Both the position numbers and the translations under genes were made by a program. DNA of 64,000 nucleotides from Parvularcula sp964219355 (GTDB taxonomy: Bacteria > Pseudomonadota > Alphaproteobacteria > Caulobacterales > Parvularculaceae). The notes beneath the pieces were generated by a model, which was not told the origin of the DNA, did no database searches, and worked only from the letters and a program-made list of their open reading frames with translations. Of the stretch, positions 37,501 through 45,489 are shown piece by piece. Positions within the stretch are counted from its first letter, which is position 1; each line of letters opens with the position of its first letter. The stretch spans positions 186,001-250,000 of the forward strand of contig CAXPOZ010000001.1 of assembly GCA_964219355.1 (NCBI GenBank), written 5' to 3'.

Positions 37501-38890
37501 TGCGTTGTTGACCGACTTCAACACTGATCGAAGTGACGATGACCACCACGTGTCTGATTGCGTGAGCAAAATTGCCTACTCTGATGTCGGTACTAGAAGC
37601 CTAGTGGCGCCGATGCTTCTGCGGATGATGATGCGTGATCTTCCAAAGAACCGCCGCGATAGAATGCTCTGTCTAGACATCGTGGCACGCGCCCCTGCTG
37701 TCGAGCAGAACCGCCTTTCTAGGTTTCTTGTCTCAGGCTATCGAGCGGCGTTGACCCAGTTTGATTTCAAAGAGGCGTGGGTTTGGCTTGATGGTCTGAT
37801 GAATGCGAACTCAAACGCCGCTAGAAGCGTATTGCTCTCGACCTTTGGTGATCTCCAAAGCGCAGGGCAGAGGGCGCTGTTTTTCGAATACTTGGGGCGC
37901 GAAGGAAATAAGCCTGCTCTAGAGGAAGGATCGGCCCCTGTGCGAGGTGAATATAAGCAAGACCCAATTCTTCTAGAGTGGTTAGTTCAGGCATCATACT
38001 TGGCGTGGCCTCCCGAGAAAGATGTAAATCACGAAAGTGTCTATTCTCCGGGGAAAGAGGATCACGCCGAGAGCAACAGAAGAAACTACACCAATATGTT
38101 GGCCTCGTTTCAAACACCCGATGTGGTCAAGGCATTTGGAAGATTGGCCAAGTCAAAGACGCTTGCGGACTACCGGGATACTTTTTTGTACCAGATCGAG
38201 CTGATGAAGCGAGGGGCCGGAAGAAGGCCCGAGTTTTCACCTGATGAAGCAATTCGGTTTCTCAACGATCAGTCCAAGGCACCTGCGACTGTGGAAGAGT
38301 TCAGGAAGCTCTGCCAATCGCATCTAACGACCCTCCTCGAACGGCTGCACACCTCGGACGATGATGAGAGCGCATTCTTCCGACGAGGCAAAGCGAAGGA
38401 AGGCGATCTAAGAAATTGGCTGGCCGCCCGTCTGCGAGATGTGGGGGAGCGCTACTACACGGTCATCAGGGAGCAAGAAGTCGCGGGCGAGAAGCGGCCT
38501 GATCTCAGGCTGCACTCGAGAGTGGACGCTTTGGGGAAGGTGTCTGTTGAAATTAAGCTAGCGGATATGACGCATTGGACAGGTGATCATCTGGTCAACA
38601 CCCCCGGTGAACAGCTTTCACAGCAGTATTTGTTTGAGCCCTCATCCCACACGGGAATCTATGTCCTCGTGAATGCAGCTCGTCCGAGAAAGGTCGAGAA
38701 AGACAAGAAGACCAAGAAGGTCAAAAGAAGCGCCTTCCAAAAGTCTGTCGATGGCAACGCGGTTAATTTTGAACAACTCATTACACTCGTTGAACAAAAG
38801 TGCGCCGAAGTAAATGATGGCCTCACTGACGGTAAGATGGTGGTCGCGGTTACGCGCGACATCTCCGAAAAACCGTCCGAAACACTCTAA
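34520..38890 (+). CDS. NACHT-type NTPase with C-terminal PD-(D/E)XK nuclease signature (candidate antiphage protein); non-canonical start
   Basis: 1456-codon open frame. Walker A GTAGSGKTT at residues 53-61, Walker B FLFFDALDEA near 116-125 and LITSRPSEW near 157 are the NACHT order. HREIRDFLAAEHF near 363 matches the winged-helix region of STAND/NACHT proteins. A long helical repeat-like region follows. D1328 (RPDLRL) and E1344-I-K1346 fit a PD-(D/E)XK nuclease. No ATG, GTG or TTG lies in frame between the TAG at 34517 and the GTG at 34718, which is already past Walker A. The frame opens ATC AGC AAG CAT six bases after a G8 tract, so ATC either acts as start or is a mutated ATG. It is a single gene, AT-richer than its left neighbours. 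Single-gene NACHT proteins are known in phage defence. Confidence 0.8.
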   Translation: MSKHYIPLSRRFVEIHSADLDHEPQSIWASLATRETGKTWKEILTNDISILLGTAGSGKTTEIRQHVKRLIEEGQDAFLMRLEALQDGTLADSFDFELDDQGDRFEKWKRSRKGGFLFFDALDEARLPSSRNESALEKALDIVSREVGRRWGPLHVLITSRPSEWLGEGDVRRLTRFIKQTRDATQDLERDDPTHKIYRLAPLVSGDIEKLAISRDVEPTDFINAVNAHLSTALIQQPLDAHLFLDVWEKAIDEGRSPDDVFKSRLQLMRDLVAWRLFGRSENKDRLNIDIHRARKAAAKLAAFVVLSGKQDFSVLPLAAGDAMNAANILSTDVEAWTPTEVRQLLACGLFQPSVGGRIRFAHREIRDFLAAEHFDESLRSRAHSEEAIAPLFAEGLGRRSIPQSTEHVMGWLAALNSSAKAVVVNVRPALLIETGDPKSLSVGDKEIALRRQARLYNDLRYRGEWFYHDDVKRFTHPDLSPVVNELLDQSSSPELTDFLIEVARFGKMGPLAAKLAGYVGNSEIGYGIKAEACAALDEIGDESFRADVLSVALTTLPPDVGDTDSAPNWNMFLLKALKYSFGEATLLDGIAVLSRVRRERSNYSSPTSQYLIEILEGLPREQKKAWLSILLRFAFTGRSEDRHRMPNASPQYRRFLPAIIYLASELLLERDLRPDDDDLLDAIEMATGKDDRIDVFGRKAPTQQLADGLRARPDVKHALVQRRVGIFSDLDNKNRVPFGAIHPIKFEENEDDGGVFDQSDVSHYCELAAETTDQTERGFLLDLAQNFLVNLRGAEHNNALRVFKRYLKKYGDDDQRRQFGVTGWFLRTKNRFQHKYRRDAQRWFRGKKKAVQSWRTARKNRKFITGNSKKIAAGEFDNSNAVWLFNKAPNDLGSGTIRAVQEEYGSKIAQLFSDGLRQYWKAHDTSYAERRTYLGHIGLAGINLDYSFGELPSDAELARKALRYAFHELNGFPEWVDELAQKFPSQFCSEIKAALLTDFNTDRSDDDHHVSDCVSKIAYSDVGTRSLVAPMLLRMMMRDLPKNRRDRMLCLDIVARAPAVEQNRLSRFLVSGYRAALTQFDFKEAWVWLDGLMNANSNAARSVLLSTFGDLQSAGQRALFFEYLGREGNKPALEEGSAPVRGEYKQDPILLEWLVQASYLAWPPEKDVNHESVYSPGKEDHAESNRRNYTNMLASFQTPDVVKAFGRLAKSKTLADYRDTFLYQIELMKRGAGRRPEFSPDEAIRFLNDQSKAPATVEEFRKLCQSHLTTLLERLHTSDDDESAFFRRGKAKEGDLRNWLAARLRDVGERYYTVIREQEVAGEKRPDLRLHSRVDALGKVSVEIKLADMTHWTGDHLVNTPGEQLSQQYLFEPSSHTGIYVLVNAARPRKVEKDKKTKKVKRSAFQKSVDGNAVNFEQLITLVEQKCAEVNDGLTDGKMVVAVTRDISEKPSETL

Positions 38891-39218
38891 TAATATGTAC
38901 GGTCACTCGATTGTCATCGCACAAAATTTATACTTCGGAGGGATACCTCAATCTAATGACGCGAATGATCCGTTTTCGGAGCGGCTACAAAAAGGATCTG
39001 GGATATATGGCTTTAGACATACCCCGTAGCGTCTAGCTATGACTGAATTTGGCAATTCCTAACCTTCCGTGGGCTCTGCATCCAACGGCAGCATCGGGCC
39101 AAATGCGGCCGCTCAGAGGGCACATTTCTAGTGTCCGCTTCTGCTCCAAATCAGCCGCCTTGGCCCCCGCAGTCAGTAACACGGGGGCCTCCAGATACAT
39201 GGCCCTCGATTTCGCCTC

Positions 39219-39371
39219 CCTCACCCGCCGCTGCGGCGCGGAGCGCGTGAGGCGCCGCCCGCGCCAGCGGGCAGAATATCCCGGCAAGGACTTGCCGAGC
39301 CCTCCGCATGGGGACGGTCGGTCGTCAAGGCCGCCGTCAGGCGCCCGAGCGCAGCGAGGGATGCCTTGACG
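39219..39371. repeat. Cluster of inverted repeats (candidate dso/oriT structure)
   Basis: Three structures occur in 150 bases. CCTCAC...GTGAGG (39219-39252) encloses the inner hairpin CGCCGC-T-GCGGCG. CGGCAAG-GA-CTTGCCG spans 39282-39297. The long-range pair CGTCAAGGC / GCCTTGACG is at 39323-39331 and 39363-39371. Such stacked hairpins are typical of rolling-circle double-strand origins and nic regions, and the Rep gene starts about 280 bases downstream. Confidence 0.5.
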
Positions 39372-39501
39372 GCCACGACCGCGCCCATGCCAGCCTCAAA
39401 CAAAACCTTCGCCCCCTCGACGCACCTCGGGCAATTTAGGGGGCGTCGCGCCGTTCTCGTCGCGACGAGACGTTCGGGCCTGAACGGCCCCGACTGGACC
39501 G

Positions 39502-39550
39502 GGTACTTAAGTACCACGCATTACATTTCCGTATAGGTACTTAAGTACCT
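39502..39550. promoter_or_regulatory. Two copies of palindrome GGTACTTAAGTACC
   Basis: GGTACTTAAGTACC at 39502-39515 and again, extended to AGGTACTTAAGTACCT, at 39535-39550. The spacing is 34 bases, about three helical turns, so a dimeric protein could bind both on one DNA face. They lie 100-150 bases before the Rep start and may be an operator for the rep-integrase operon or Rep binding sites. Confidence 0.6.
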
Positions 39551-39649
39551 CGCGGGTTTTTCGGCGGGGCCCGGTTGACGGCTCGGCATCGAATCGGGGT
39601 TGATAGCTCCGCGTCCTCCGTTGGTGTTTCATCAATGGAGGAAACCGTT

Positions 39650-40738
39650 TTGACCCCACCTGATTCCGATAACTTCAACTTCCTGATATCGGGAATTGAC
39701 TCCCTATACGTCACTTATGACGTTGATACTCGGACTGGGAAGGTCGACTTCGGCGATCTGTCCTATCGTCAAGCAACGCTTAAGGACGATCGCAAACGGG
39801 ACGCCTTGCCCATCACGCTCGGCGGGCTAGACCTCCATCTACTGCCCTACGGGAGCCATCCTTATAAGTGGCAGTTCAAACACACAGATTTTACGCTGAA
39901 GCTTGCGCGGCTGATGTCGCCTGCTCTCCTGGTCGAATTCCGAAGTGAGGCCCTATGGTCAAAGGGCGCACCCCTCCTTTACCAAACAATCCTCGACTTC
40001 ATTGGCGCGTGCGGCTTCCGACAAGTGGGCGGATCGACGGTCAGCCGCGCTGACATCGCCTTTGACTACCATCTTCCGCACCGGGACTTCACCGAAGATC
40101 ACGTCTTTTCCAGGCTGCGAAAGAACTCCACCTATCGATCCGGGAAGACGACTGAGACCATCCGTTACGGGACCGGCGACATCGTGTTCCGTGCCTACGA
40201 CAAATCTGCCGAGATCACCCAGTCTAGCGGCAAGTCGTGGTTCCATGACCTATGGAGTCGCAAGGATGATGTCTGGCGGCTCGAATTTCAATTCCGCCGT
40301 GATGCCTTGAAGGAACATGGCATCGACGATTTTGGCGACCTTGGCGAACGCCTACCAAAGATGCTGCTCAAGATCGCCGAAGGCCACACAAGCATCAGGC
40401 GCCCTAATGGTGACAGTAATCCGGCGCGTTGGCCGCTGCATCCACTATGGCAAGACCTCCTTGAGCGCATTGCGGAGCTACCCATCATCCCCCGTCAGGA
40501 AGCCAAGATCGACCGTAAGCGGACTCTCTTGGAGCAAAGGGACCAATCCCGAAAAGCCATCATCGGCAATCTCAAGAACTTTGCCGCGCTTGATACTCTC
40601 ATACGGGACGAGGGGAGCGTTCCATCCATCACCGATGTCGCGGCGGCCATCCTCTCCCACGCGAGTGACGACCTCCACCCAGAAGAATGGCGCCTCGCCG
40701 TCGAAGACAAAATGCAATCGATCAAGGCGCGCTCATGA
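39650..40738 (+). CDS. Rep_trans-type replication initiation protein of the mobile element
   Basis: 362-aa protein resembling rolling-circle initiators of the Rep_trans family. It shows SRADIAFDYHLP (near 131), IRYGTGDIVFRAYDKSAEI (YDK near 182, the tyrosine region) and WRLEFQFRRDAL (near 209), in the family order. The preferred start is the TTG at 39650, eight bases after GGAGGA; an ATG at 39635 overlaps that ribosome site and has none of its own. The stop overlaps the next ATG (ATGA). In integrative elements such proteins replicate the excised circle or act as a MobT-like nickase, so a transfer role is also possible. Confidence 0.75.
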   Translation: MTPPDSDNFNFLISGIDSLYVTYDVDTRTGKVDFGDLSYRQATLKDDRKRDALPITLGGLDLHLLPYGSHPYKWQFKHTDFTLKLARLMSPALLVEFRSEALWSKGAPLLYQTILDFIGACGFRQVGGSTVSRADIAFDYHLPHRDFTEDHVFSRLRKNSTYRSGKTTETIRYGTGDIVFRAYDKSAEITQSSGKSWFHDLWSRKDDVWRLEFQFRRDALKEHGIDDFGDLGERLPKMLLKIAEGHTSIRRPNGDSNPARWPLHPLWQDLLERIAELPIIPRQEAKIDRKRTLLEQRDQSRKAIIGNLKNFAALDTLIRDEGSVPSITDVAAAILSHASDDLHPEEWRLAVEDKMQSIKARS

Positions 40739-40929
40739 CCCGGAAGCCATCGACAACCCGTATCCGGCCTGCCGCCAATGACAATGGCGTTGAGGTCAAC
40801 TTTGAAGCTGACTTGCCCCTCCCTATAACACCCGGAGAGCTTGAGGTGCTTCTCCACTTTGCCCCCGACCTTATCGCAGAGTTAGACTCCGCCAACGATA
40901 ATCTGCCCATCGAGAAGGAAGCCGAATGA
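40735..40929 (+). CDS. Small protein between Rep and integrase
   Basis: 64 aa, family not recognised. The N-terminus MTRKPSTTRIRPAANDNGVEVNF is basic; the PAANDN segment is common in short alphaproteobacterial mobile-element proteins. The C-terminal half is acidic and helical (GELEVLLHFAPDLIAELDSAND). It overlaps the Rep gene by ATGA and the integrase start by four bases, so all three genes are translationally coupled. It may help Rep or control excision, a role often filled by small coupled genes; that is inference. Confidence 0.75.
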   Translation: MTRKPSTTRIRPAANDNGVEVNFEADLPLPITPGELEVLLHFAPDLIAELDSANDNLPIEKEAE

Positions 40930-42539
40930 AGGCTGCAATCTATGTCCGCGCCTCTACCAGCAAGCAAGCGCAGGCCGAGCTATCGATTCCCGACCAGATC
41001 GCTCAGTGTCGCGCTTATTGTGCCTCTCACGGCTGGGAAGAGCCGGTCGTGTTCGTCGATCGCGGATATAGTGCGACCACAGATAACCGGCCGGAGTTCC
41101 AAGCCATGTTAGCCGAAGCCAAGGCCGCCCATCATGCTTTTGACGTGATCGTTGTGCATTCTCTGAGCCGCTTTGCGCGCTCCCTGCCGGACCTTCTTTG
41201 CCATAAGCGCGATCTTCAACGGGCCAAGGTCAGTCTCGTCTCCATTACGCAGGACTTCGGCGACGGGGACCAAGCCGACATGATGGCCGCCATGGTGGGG
41301 TTATTGGACGAGCATCAAAGCCGGGAGACATCCAAGCACGTCTCGCGCTCGATGATCGAAAATGCGCGCCAAGGCTTCTGGAACGGCGCCCAACCGCCCT
41401 TCGGCTATCGAACCTATGTGGCGGAGGTCAGGGGCAAAAAAGAAAAGAAGAAATTGGCGATCGCGCAGGACGAGGCCGATATCGTTCGCCTCATCTTCGA
41501 TCTTTATCTGCATGGGGACGGTCACTCTGGGCCGATGGGCACCAAACGCATCGCTTCGCACCTCAATACCAAGGGATACCGAACCCGCACCGGCAAGCCG
41601 TTCCGGGTACAGTTCATCCATAAAATCCTCACCAATGAGGCTTATCTTGGCGAGTATTTCTTCAACCGCACCAACAGCAAGACCGGCGAGCCACGTCCGC
41701 AGGAAGAATGGGTGACGCTTGAAATACCGCGCTTGATCGACACGCATATCTTCAACGCCGTCCAAGACAAGCTGGATCGCCAGCACCCGATGAAGACACC
41801 GCCTCGCATCGTGACAAGCAATGTCTTGCTGACCGGCCTCGCCCATTGCGGGGAGTGCGGCAAGCCGCTCCGACTTCAGACCGGCAAGGGCGGAAAATAC
41901 CGATACTACAAATGCGCGAAAAAAGCCGATCACGGACAAACAGGATGCAAGGGATGTTCAATTCCGGAAGCCCTGTTGGATGACGCCGTCACCGATGCCT
42001 TGCTCGAAAGAGCGCTCGCCCCCGAAAGGCTCGCCACCATCCTGCCGCCGCTCATCGATAAGACGCGCCAGCAAAGAGGCCAGAACGTTGCCGCGCTCAA
42101 CGAGCTGAAATCGAAAAAGGCCGACTACGCACGACAACGCCGAAAGTTCTACGATCTTCTTGGCGAGGGCACCCTCGAACCCGACCCGGAACTCACCAAA
42201 AAGTTGGCGGACCTCAAGAGCCGACAAGAACAGACCGAACGCCAGATCGCACGATTGGAGAACGAACAATCAGTGCCGCTGGCGCCGCTCAGCCGCGCCA
42301 GCCTCAGCCGCTTTGCCGAAGCCGCGCGGCGACGGCTCAAGGACGCGCAGAACCCGGCCTTCCGGAAGGCTTATCTCCGCGCGCTTGTCGGCAATGTCAC
42401 GGTGCAGGACAGGCAAGTGACCATGACGGGCAGCGAAGCCGTGCTCGCCGCTGCTGCCACATCTCAATATCCGGAAAAAGTGCCCTGTTTTGCACAGGAA
42501 TGGCGCACCGGACCGGAGAGTCTTCAAACACGCTCCTGA
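40926..42539 (+). CDS. Large serine recombinase (element integrase)
   Basis: 537-aa large serine recombinase that should integrate and excise the element. The resolvase catalytic domain is at 3-150 with nucleophile Ser10 in IYVRASTSKQ. SLSRFARSLPDLL carries the conserved Arg residues. A recombinase domain follows at about 170-270 (PPFGYR, GTKRIASHLN), then a zinc ribbon with CGECGK...YYKCAKK...CKGC (about 303-345) and a coiled coil (380-450). Strong ribosome site GAAGGAAG. It is translationally coupled to the preceding small gene. The attachment sites cannot be found without the empty locus. Confidence 0.93.
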   Translation: MKAAIYVRASTSKQAQAELSIPDQIAQCRAYCASHGWEEPVVFVDRGYSATTDNRPEFQAMLAEAKAAHHAFDVIVVHSLSRFARSLPDLLCHKRDLQRAKVSLVSITQDFGDGDQADMMAAMVGLLDEHQSRETSKHVSRSMIENARQGFWNGAQPPFGYRTYVAEVRGKKEKKKLAIAQDEADIVRLIFDLYLHGDGHSGPMGTKRIASHLNTKGYRTRTGKPFRVQFIHKILTNEAYLGEYFFNRTNSKTGEPRPQEEWVTLEIPRLIDTHIFNAVQDKLDRQHPMKTPPRIVTSNVLLTGLAHCGECGKPLRLQTGKGGKYRYYKCAKKADHGQTGCKGCSIPEALLDDAVTDALLERALAPERLATILPPLIDKTRQQRGQNVAALNELKSKKADYARQRRKFYDLLGEGTLEPDPELTKKLADLKSRQEQTERQIARLENEQSVPLAPLSRASLSRFAEAARRRLKDAQNPAFRKAYLRALVGNVTVQDRQVTMTGSEAVLAAAATSQYPEKVPCFAQEWRTGPESLQTRS

Positions 42540-42630
42540 CCGATCCTGCTGAAATCTCGGCCATTTTCGATGAACTTCACCAATGGAATGAAACCCTGCG
42601 AACGCGCGCTCCAGGCATGGAGCCACGGCC

Positions 42631-43083
42631 ATGAGCGAGACAATCCAATGGACCACCAGCGGTAATACCTCAGCCAGCTTCAACGGTGTTGTTGCCCCGC
42701 AGCCTGCAGGGGAAGCTCCGCCGCGAAAGCGCCCTGCCCCATTCTCACTTCGGCTTAGCGCTGATGAGAAGGAGCGGCTTATGAGAGATGCCGCAGGCCA
42801 ACCGTTAGGCGCGTACATCAAGTCAATTCTCTTCGCGCCCTCCGGCAAGGGGGCGGCGAGCCGCGCTCTGATTGACCAGAACCGGACCTTGCTGGCTCAG
42901 ATACTGGCCACTCTGGGCTCTTCGGGGATCGGCGAAGGCCTGTCTGAACTTGCTCGCACTGTGGACGGTGGAACGCTTCGCGATGATGACCTCCATGCAG
43001 TCCTGAACAAGGCCGAGTCCGAACTCTCGGAAATCAGAGTCCTTCTCCTGAAAGCCTTGGGCCTGCGGGGAAATTCAAAATGA
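42631..43083 (+). CDS. MobC-like relaxosome accessory protein
   Basis: 150 aa. A Pro-rich N-terminus is followed by FSLRLSADEKERLMRDAAGQPLGAYIKSIL, a ribbon-helix-helix-like DNA-binding segment typical of MobC proteins (residues about 46-75), and then a helical C-terminus. GGAG lies eight bases before the ATG. The stop overlaps the relaxase start (ATGA), the usual mobC-mobA arrangement. Its role would be to open DNA at oriT and position the relaxase. Confidence 0.75.
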   Translation: MSETIQWTTSGNTSASFNGVVAPQPAGEAPPRKRPAPFSLRLSADEKERLMRDAAGQPLGAYIKSILFAPSGKGAASRALIDQNRTLLAQILATLGSSGIGEGLSELARTVDGGTLRDDDLHAVLNKAESELSEIRVLLLKALGLRGNSK

Positions 43084-44384
43084 TCCTTAATGCATCTCAG
43101 AGGGGCGGCGCTCGGCAACTCGCGTCCCATTTGCTCAATCATGAAAATGAGCAGATCGACGTGCACTCACTTCGTGGCTTCGCCAGTCAGGACCTGCAAG
43201 GCGCATTTCTGGAAGCCTATGCGATCTCAAAAGGGACGAAATGCTCGCAGTACCTGTTCTCGCTCTCCTTATCCCCTCCGCAAGACGCGGATGTACCAAC
43301 AGCTCACTTTGAGGATGCAATCCAGCGCATCGAGGAAAAGCTAGGCCTTGAGAACCAACCACGCGCGATAGTGTTCCACGAAAAGGAAGGCCGCCGCCAT
43401 GCCCATGTTGTCTGGTCACGGATCGATACCGCCTCCATGACTGCCGTGCAGATGTCCTTTTACAAGCTGAAATTGCGAGATATCAGTCGCGAGCTATTTC
43501 TCGAACATGGCTGGACCATGCCCAAGGGCCTTGCGGACTCACAAGAGCGGGACCCACGAAACTTCACCCTTGAAGAATGGCAGATAGCCAAACGTGCAGA
43601 CCGTGACCCCCGAGATATCAAGCAAGCGCTTCAGGATGCGTGGATGCTCAGCGATAGCAGGGATGCCTACATCGCAGCACTTGGAGAGCGGGGCTTTAAG
43701 CTCGCACGGGGCGATCGGCGCAGTCACATTGCCGTTGATCATGACGGGAATATCTACGCCGTCGCGAAGTGGACTGGCATCAAGACAAAACTGGTTCGGG
43801 CCAAGCTCGGGCCGGAACGCGACCTCCCCTCCATCCAGCAGGCAAGACAAGCCTTTGCGGCGGAACTTATTCCGCATCTTGAAGAATACCGCGCCCAAGC
43901 GAAGGCACGCCGGGACCGGGATCTTGATCTCTACAATGAGCGCCGCCGTAGAATGGCCGAGCGACAAAAGCTTGAACGACAGTCTCTCAAGGACCGCCAC
44001 AACAAGCGCGCAAGCAACGAACGAGATATCCGTCAAAAACGGTTCCGGCGCGGCCTGCGGGGATTTTGGGATCGATTGACGGGGAAGCACCGCCAGATTG
44101 TCTCGCAAAATAATCGCGAGGCGTTGCACGCGCTTGAGCGAGACCGCCAGGAACGCGACACACAGATCTTCAAGCAACTCGACTCTCGTCGCCAGCTGCA
44201 AAAGCAAAAGACCCAGATTCTGGAACGCCACCGCACGCTCGATCAGGACCTCACTCACGATATCGCCAAGCTCAATGGGCATGACCTGGCCCGCGAGAAC
44301 AGAGAGCTGGATGAGCGCCAACGCCTCGAACGTGCCCGAGAGCAAGAGCGCAAGTGCGACAGGGATCAAGGTTTTTCCTTATAG
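43080..44384 (+). CDS. mobA: MobA/VirD2-type relaxase
   Basis: 434-aa relaxase that nicks oriT and carries the strand to the recipient. The HUH metal motif is HEKEGRRHAHVVWSRID (residues about 99-114). The catalytic Tyr is not certain; SQYLFSLSLSPP near 57 resembles the N-terminal motif region, and Tyr59 is a candidate. The C-terminal half (about 255-430) is a highly charged coiled coil rich in Arg, Gln and Glu. It is coupled to mobC by ATGA. The nearest coupling protein is about 16 kb away at the other end of the cargo. Confidence 0.88.
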   Translation: MILNASQRGGARQLASHLLNHENEQIDVHSLRGFASQDLQGAFLEAYAISKGTKCSQYLFSLSLSPPQDADVPTAHFEDAIQRIEEKLGLENQPRAIVFHEKEGRRHAHVVWSRIDTASMTAVQMSFYKLKLRDISRELFLEHGWTMPKGLADSQERDPRNFTLEEWQIAKRADRDPRDIKQALQDAWMLSDSRDAYIAALGERGFKLARGDRRSHIAVDHDGNIYAVAKWTGIKTKLVRAKLGPERDLPSIQQARQAFAAELIPHLEEYRAQAKARRDRDLDLYNERRRRMAERQKLERQSLKDRHNKRASNERDIRQKRFRRGLRGFWDRLTGKHRQIVSQNNREALHALERDRQERDTQIFKQLDSRRQLQKQKTQILERHRTLDQDLTHDIAKLNGHDLARENRELDERQRLERAREQERKCDRDQGFSL

Positions 44385-44781
44385 GGAACAAGTTAATCGA
44401 AGCTGATTTTCGGAGCCTGCGTCGCGTGCCTGCCAGGAGACAGCGGCGGGTTCGGCCCGCAAAGGGGGAACCCGTCTCCATGAGACGGCCCCAAAGGCCC
44501 TTGCCGGGCCGGTTCCGTCCGATGTCAGGCAGGCCAAAACGCGGCCAGCTCCGAAACATCGCTTCCGCCTGATTTTTGGTGGGTGGAGCACTTTTATTCT
44601 GCTTACAACATATTTCCCATGACGAAACGACCGTTTCCCTTCGTACAGCACTTATTCCACCTCAGTCTCATGGCTCTCTGTTTGCCGCCGAGTACCCATC
44701 AAAGCCTTTCCCTATCGAGGGTGTGGGGGGTCAGGAATGGCTCTGATGGTCGGGGCCTCGGAACAAACCAAGGAGAAAACC
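44385..44781. other. Intergenic region after the relaxase, with hairpins
   Basis: About 400 bases. It holds CCGTCTC-CAT-GAGACGG (44472-44488) and GGCCC-TTGCC-GGGCC (44496-44510), a possible terminator or transfer-related structure. A promoter for the 32-aa gene must lie in the second half; no consensus -35/-10 pair stands out. AAGGAG sits nine bases before that gene. Confidence 0.45.
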
Positions 44782-44880
44782 ATGAAGTTCTATATCCGTT
44801 TTGAAATGCTGCTCGAAGGGGAAAACCCTGCGAAAGTCGCCTATCGGCTGATTTTCAATAGGCTTGCCGGCAGAAGGTAA
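44782..44880 (+). CDS. 32-aa small protein gene with strong ribosome site and own terminator
   Basis: MKFYIRFEMLLEGENPAKVA and twelve more residues ending AGRR; family not recognised. AAGGAGAAAACC directly precedes the ATG, the best ribosome site in this part, and a strong terminator starts 17 bases after the stop. Together these mark a real, separately terminated small gene. The protein is amphipathic with a basic end. It could be a regulatory or leader peptide of the element. Confidence 0.55.
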   Translation: MKFYIRFEMLLEGENPAKVAYRLIFNRLAGRR

Positions 44881-44896
44881 CTACTTCAGCCAACAC

Positions 44897-44930
44897 GGCG
44901 AGCCGCCAATGAGTGGCTCGCCTCTTTATC
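44897..44930 (+). terminator. Intrinsic terminator after the 32-aa gene
   Basis: Perfect 8-bp stem GGCGAGCC / GGCTCGCC (44897-44904 and 44915-44922), 10-base loop, then TCTTTATC. It separates the mobilisation genes from the restriction operon. Confidence 0.75.
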
Positions 44931-44965
44931 GATTAAACTCGTGCACAGAATATAAGGTGCACTGG

Positions 44966-45409
44966 TCAACACCTTTTCAGTAGTCGACAAGCAAGAGTAC
45001 GATCTCCCCAGCGAGTCGCAAAGGATTCTGTGACTTCATACCAGCTGCCATCATTGCCTGCGCCATGATTAGCGCCCATGCACGAACACTGACATTCGTG
45101 TCCTTTTGCGTTCATGCACGCCGATGCGCAAATCTCTTGCTCTCGATATGGCTGGATGATGTAAACTTGTCCGTATCGCTCCAAAGCCCGGTTCACAAAG
45201 TCATTGAACCATGCCCTCGGCACTTCCCAATACCTCCCACTAGTACTCCACTCCGGTCTATGCCGTCGTTCGTTTTTCAACCAGACATAGTTGGTGCGAG
45301 CATATGGGAGGCGCACCCGATGACGTTGCCCCTTCCCTATTCGCCTCAGAATCACTGGGATGCGGCGCTGATTCCAAACGCGAGACAGATGTGAATCATC
45401 TTCTGACAT
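44966..45409 (-). CDS. Unrecognised cysteine-rich protein with CxCxC-x4-NHG motif
   Basis: 147 aa; function unknown. The N-terminal half is basic (RIPVILRRIGKGQRHRVRLP) and has aromatic segments (YWEVPRAWFNDFVNRALERYG). The C-terminal half carries C-x3-C followed by ECQCSCMGANHG, a tight Cys/His cluster that could bind zinc or an iron-sulfur cluster. It is divergent from the restriction operon with 80 bases between them, so it may share that promoter region. The ATG at 45409 is one of three closely spaced in-frame starts (45430 TTG, 45427 ATG); none has a clear ribosome site. Confidence 0.6.
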   Translation of the reverse strand: MSEDDSHLSRVWNQRRIPVILRRIGKGQRHRVRLPYARTNYVWLKNERRHRPEWSTSGRYWEVPRAWFNDFVNRALERYGQVYIIQPYREQEICASACMNAKGHECQCSCMGANHGAGNDGSWYEVTESFATRWGDRTLACRLLKRC

Positions 45410-45453
45410 GGCACGAATATATAGCATCAATACCGATGATGCAATTTTTTTGC

Positions 45454-45482
45454 TTGCAATCCGTCGTGATATCGTGTAAATA
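45454..45482 (+). promoter_or_regulatory. Promoter of the restriction/Kiwa operon
   Basis: TTGCAA (45454-45459), 17-base spacer, TAAATA (45477-45482). Transcription would start about seven bases later, at or next to the ATG at 45490, which has no ribosome site. The first gene may therefore be translated from a leaderless mRNA. Confidence 0.5.
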
Positions 45483-45489
45483 CTGCCGC

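Larger units (their letters stand above)
38891..39649. other. Gene-free region with inverted repeats, candidate origin of the mobile element
   Basis: About 760 bases between the NACHT gene and the Rep gene. The first 140 bases are AT-rich; a 44-codon frame there (38895-39029) lacks a ribosome site. From 39040 the DNA is very GC-rich with nested inverted repeats, followed by two identical palindromes (39502-39550). A replication or transfer origin is the likeliest content. Confidence 0.55.

Noticed and set aside
38895..39029. 44-codon frame directly after the NACHT gene
   Set aside because: Same direction and five bases downstream, but no ribosome site and no recognisable sequence; left out as a gene.
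39033..39517. Two reading frames on the minus strand in the GC-rich region before rep
   Set aside because: They run through the inverted-repeat cluster, lack ribosome sites and have Arg/Ala/Pro-rich composition typical of GC-rich non-coding DNA.
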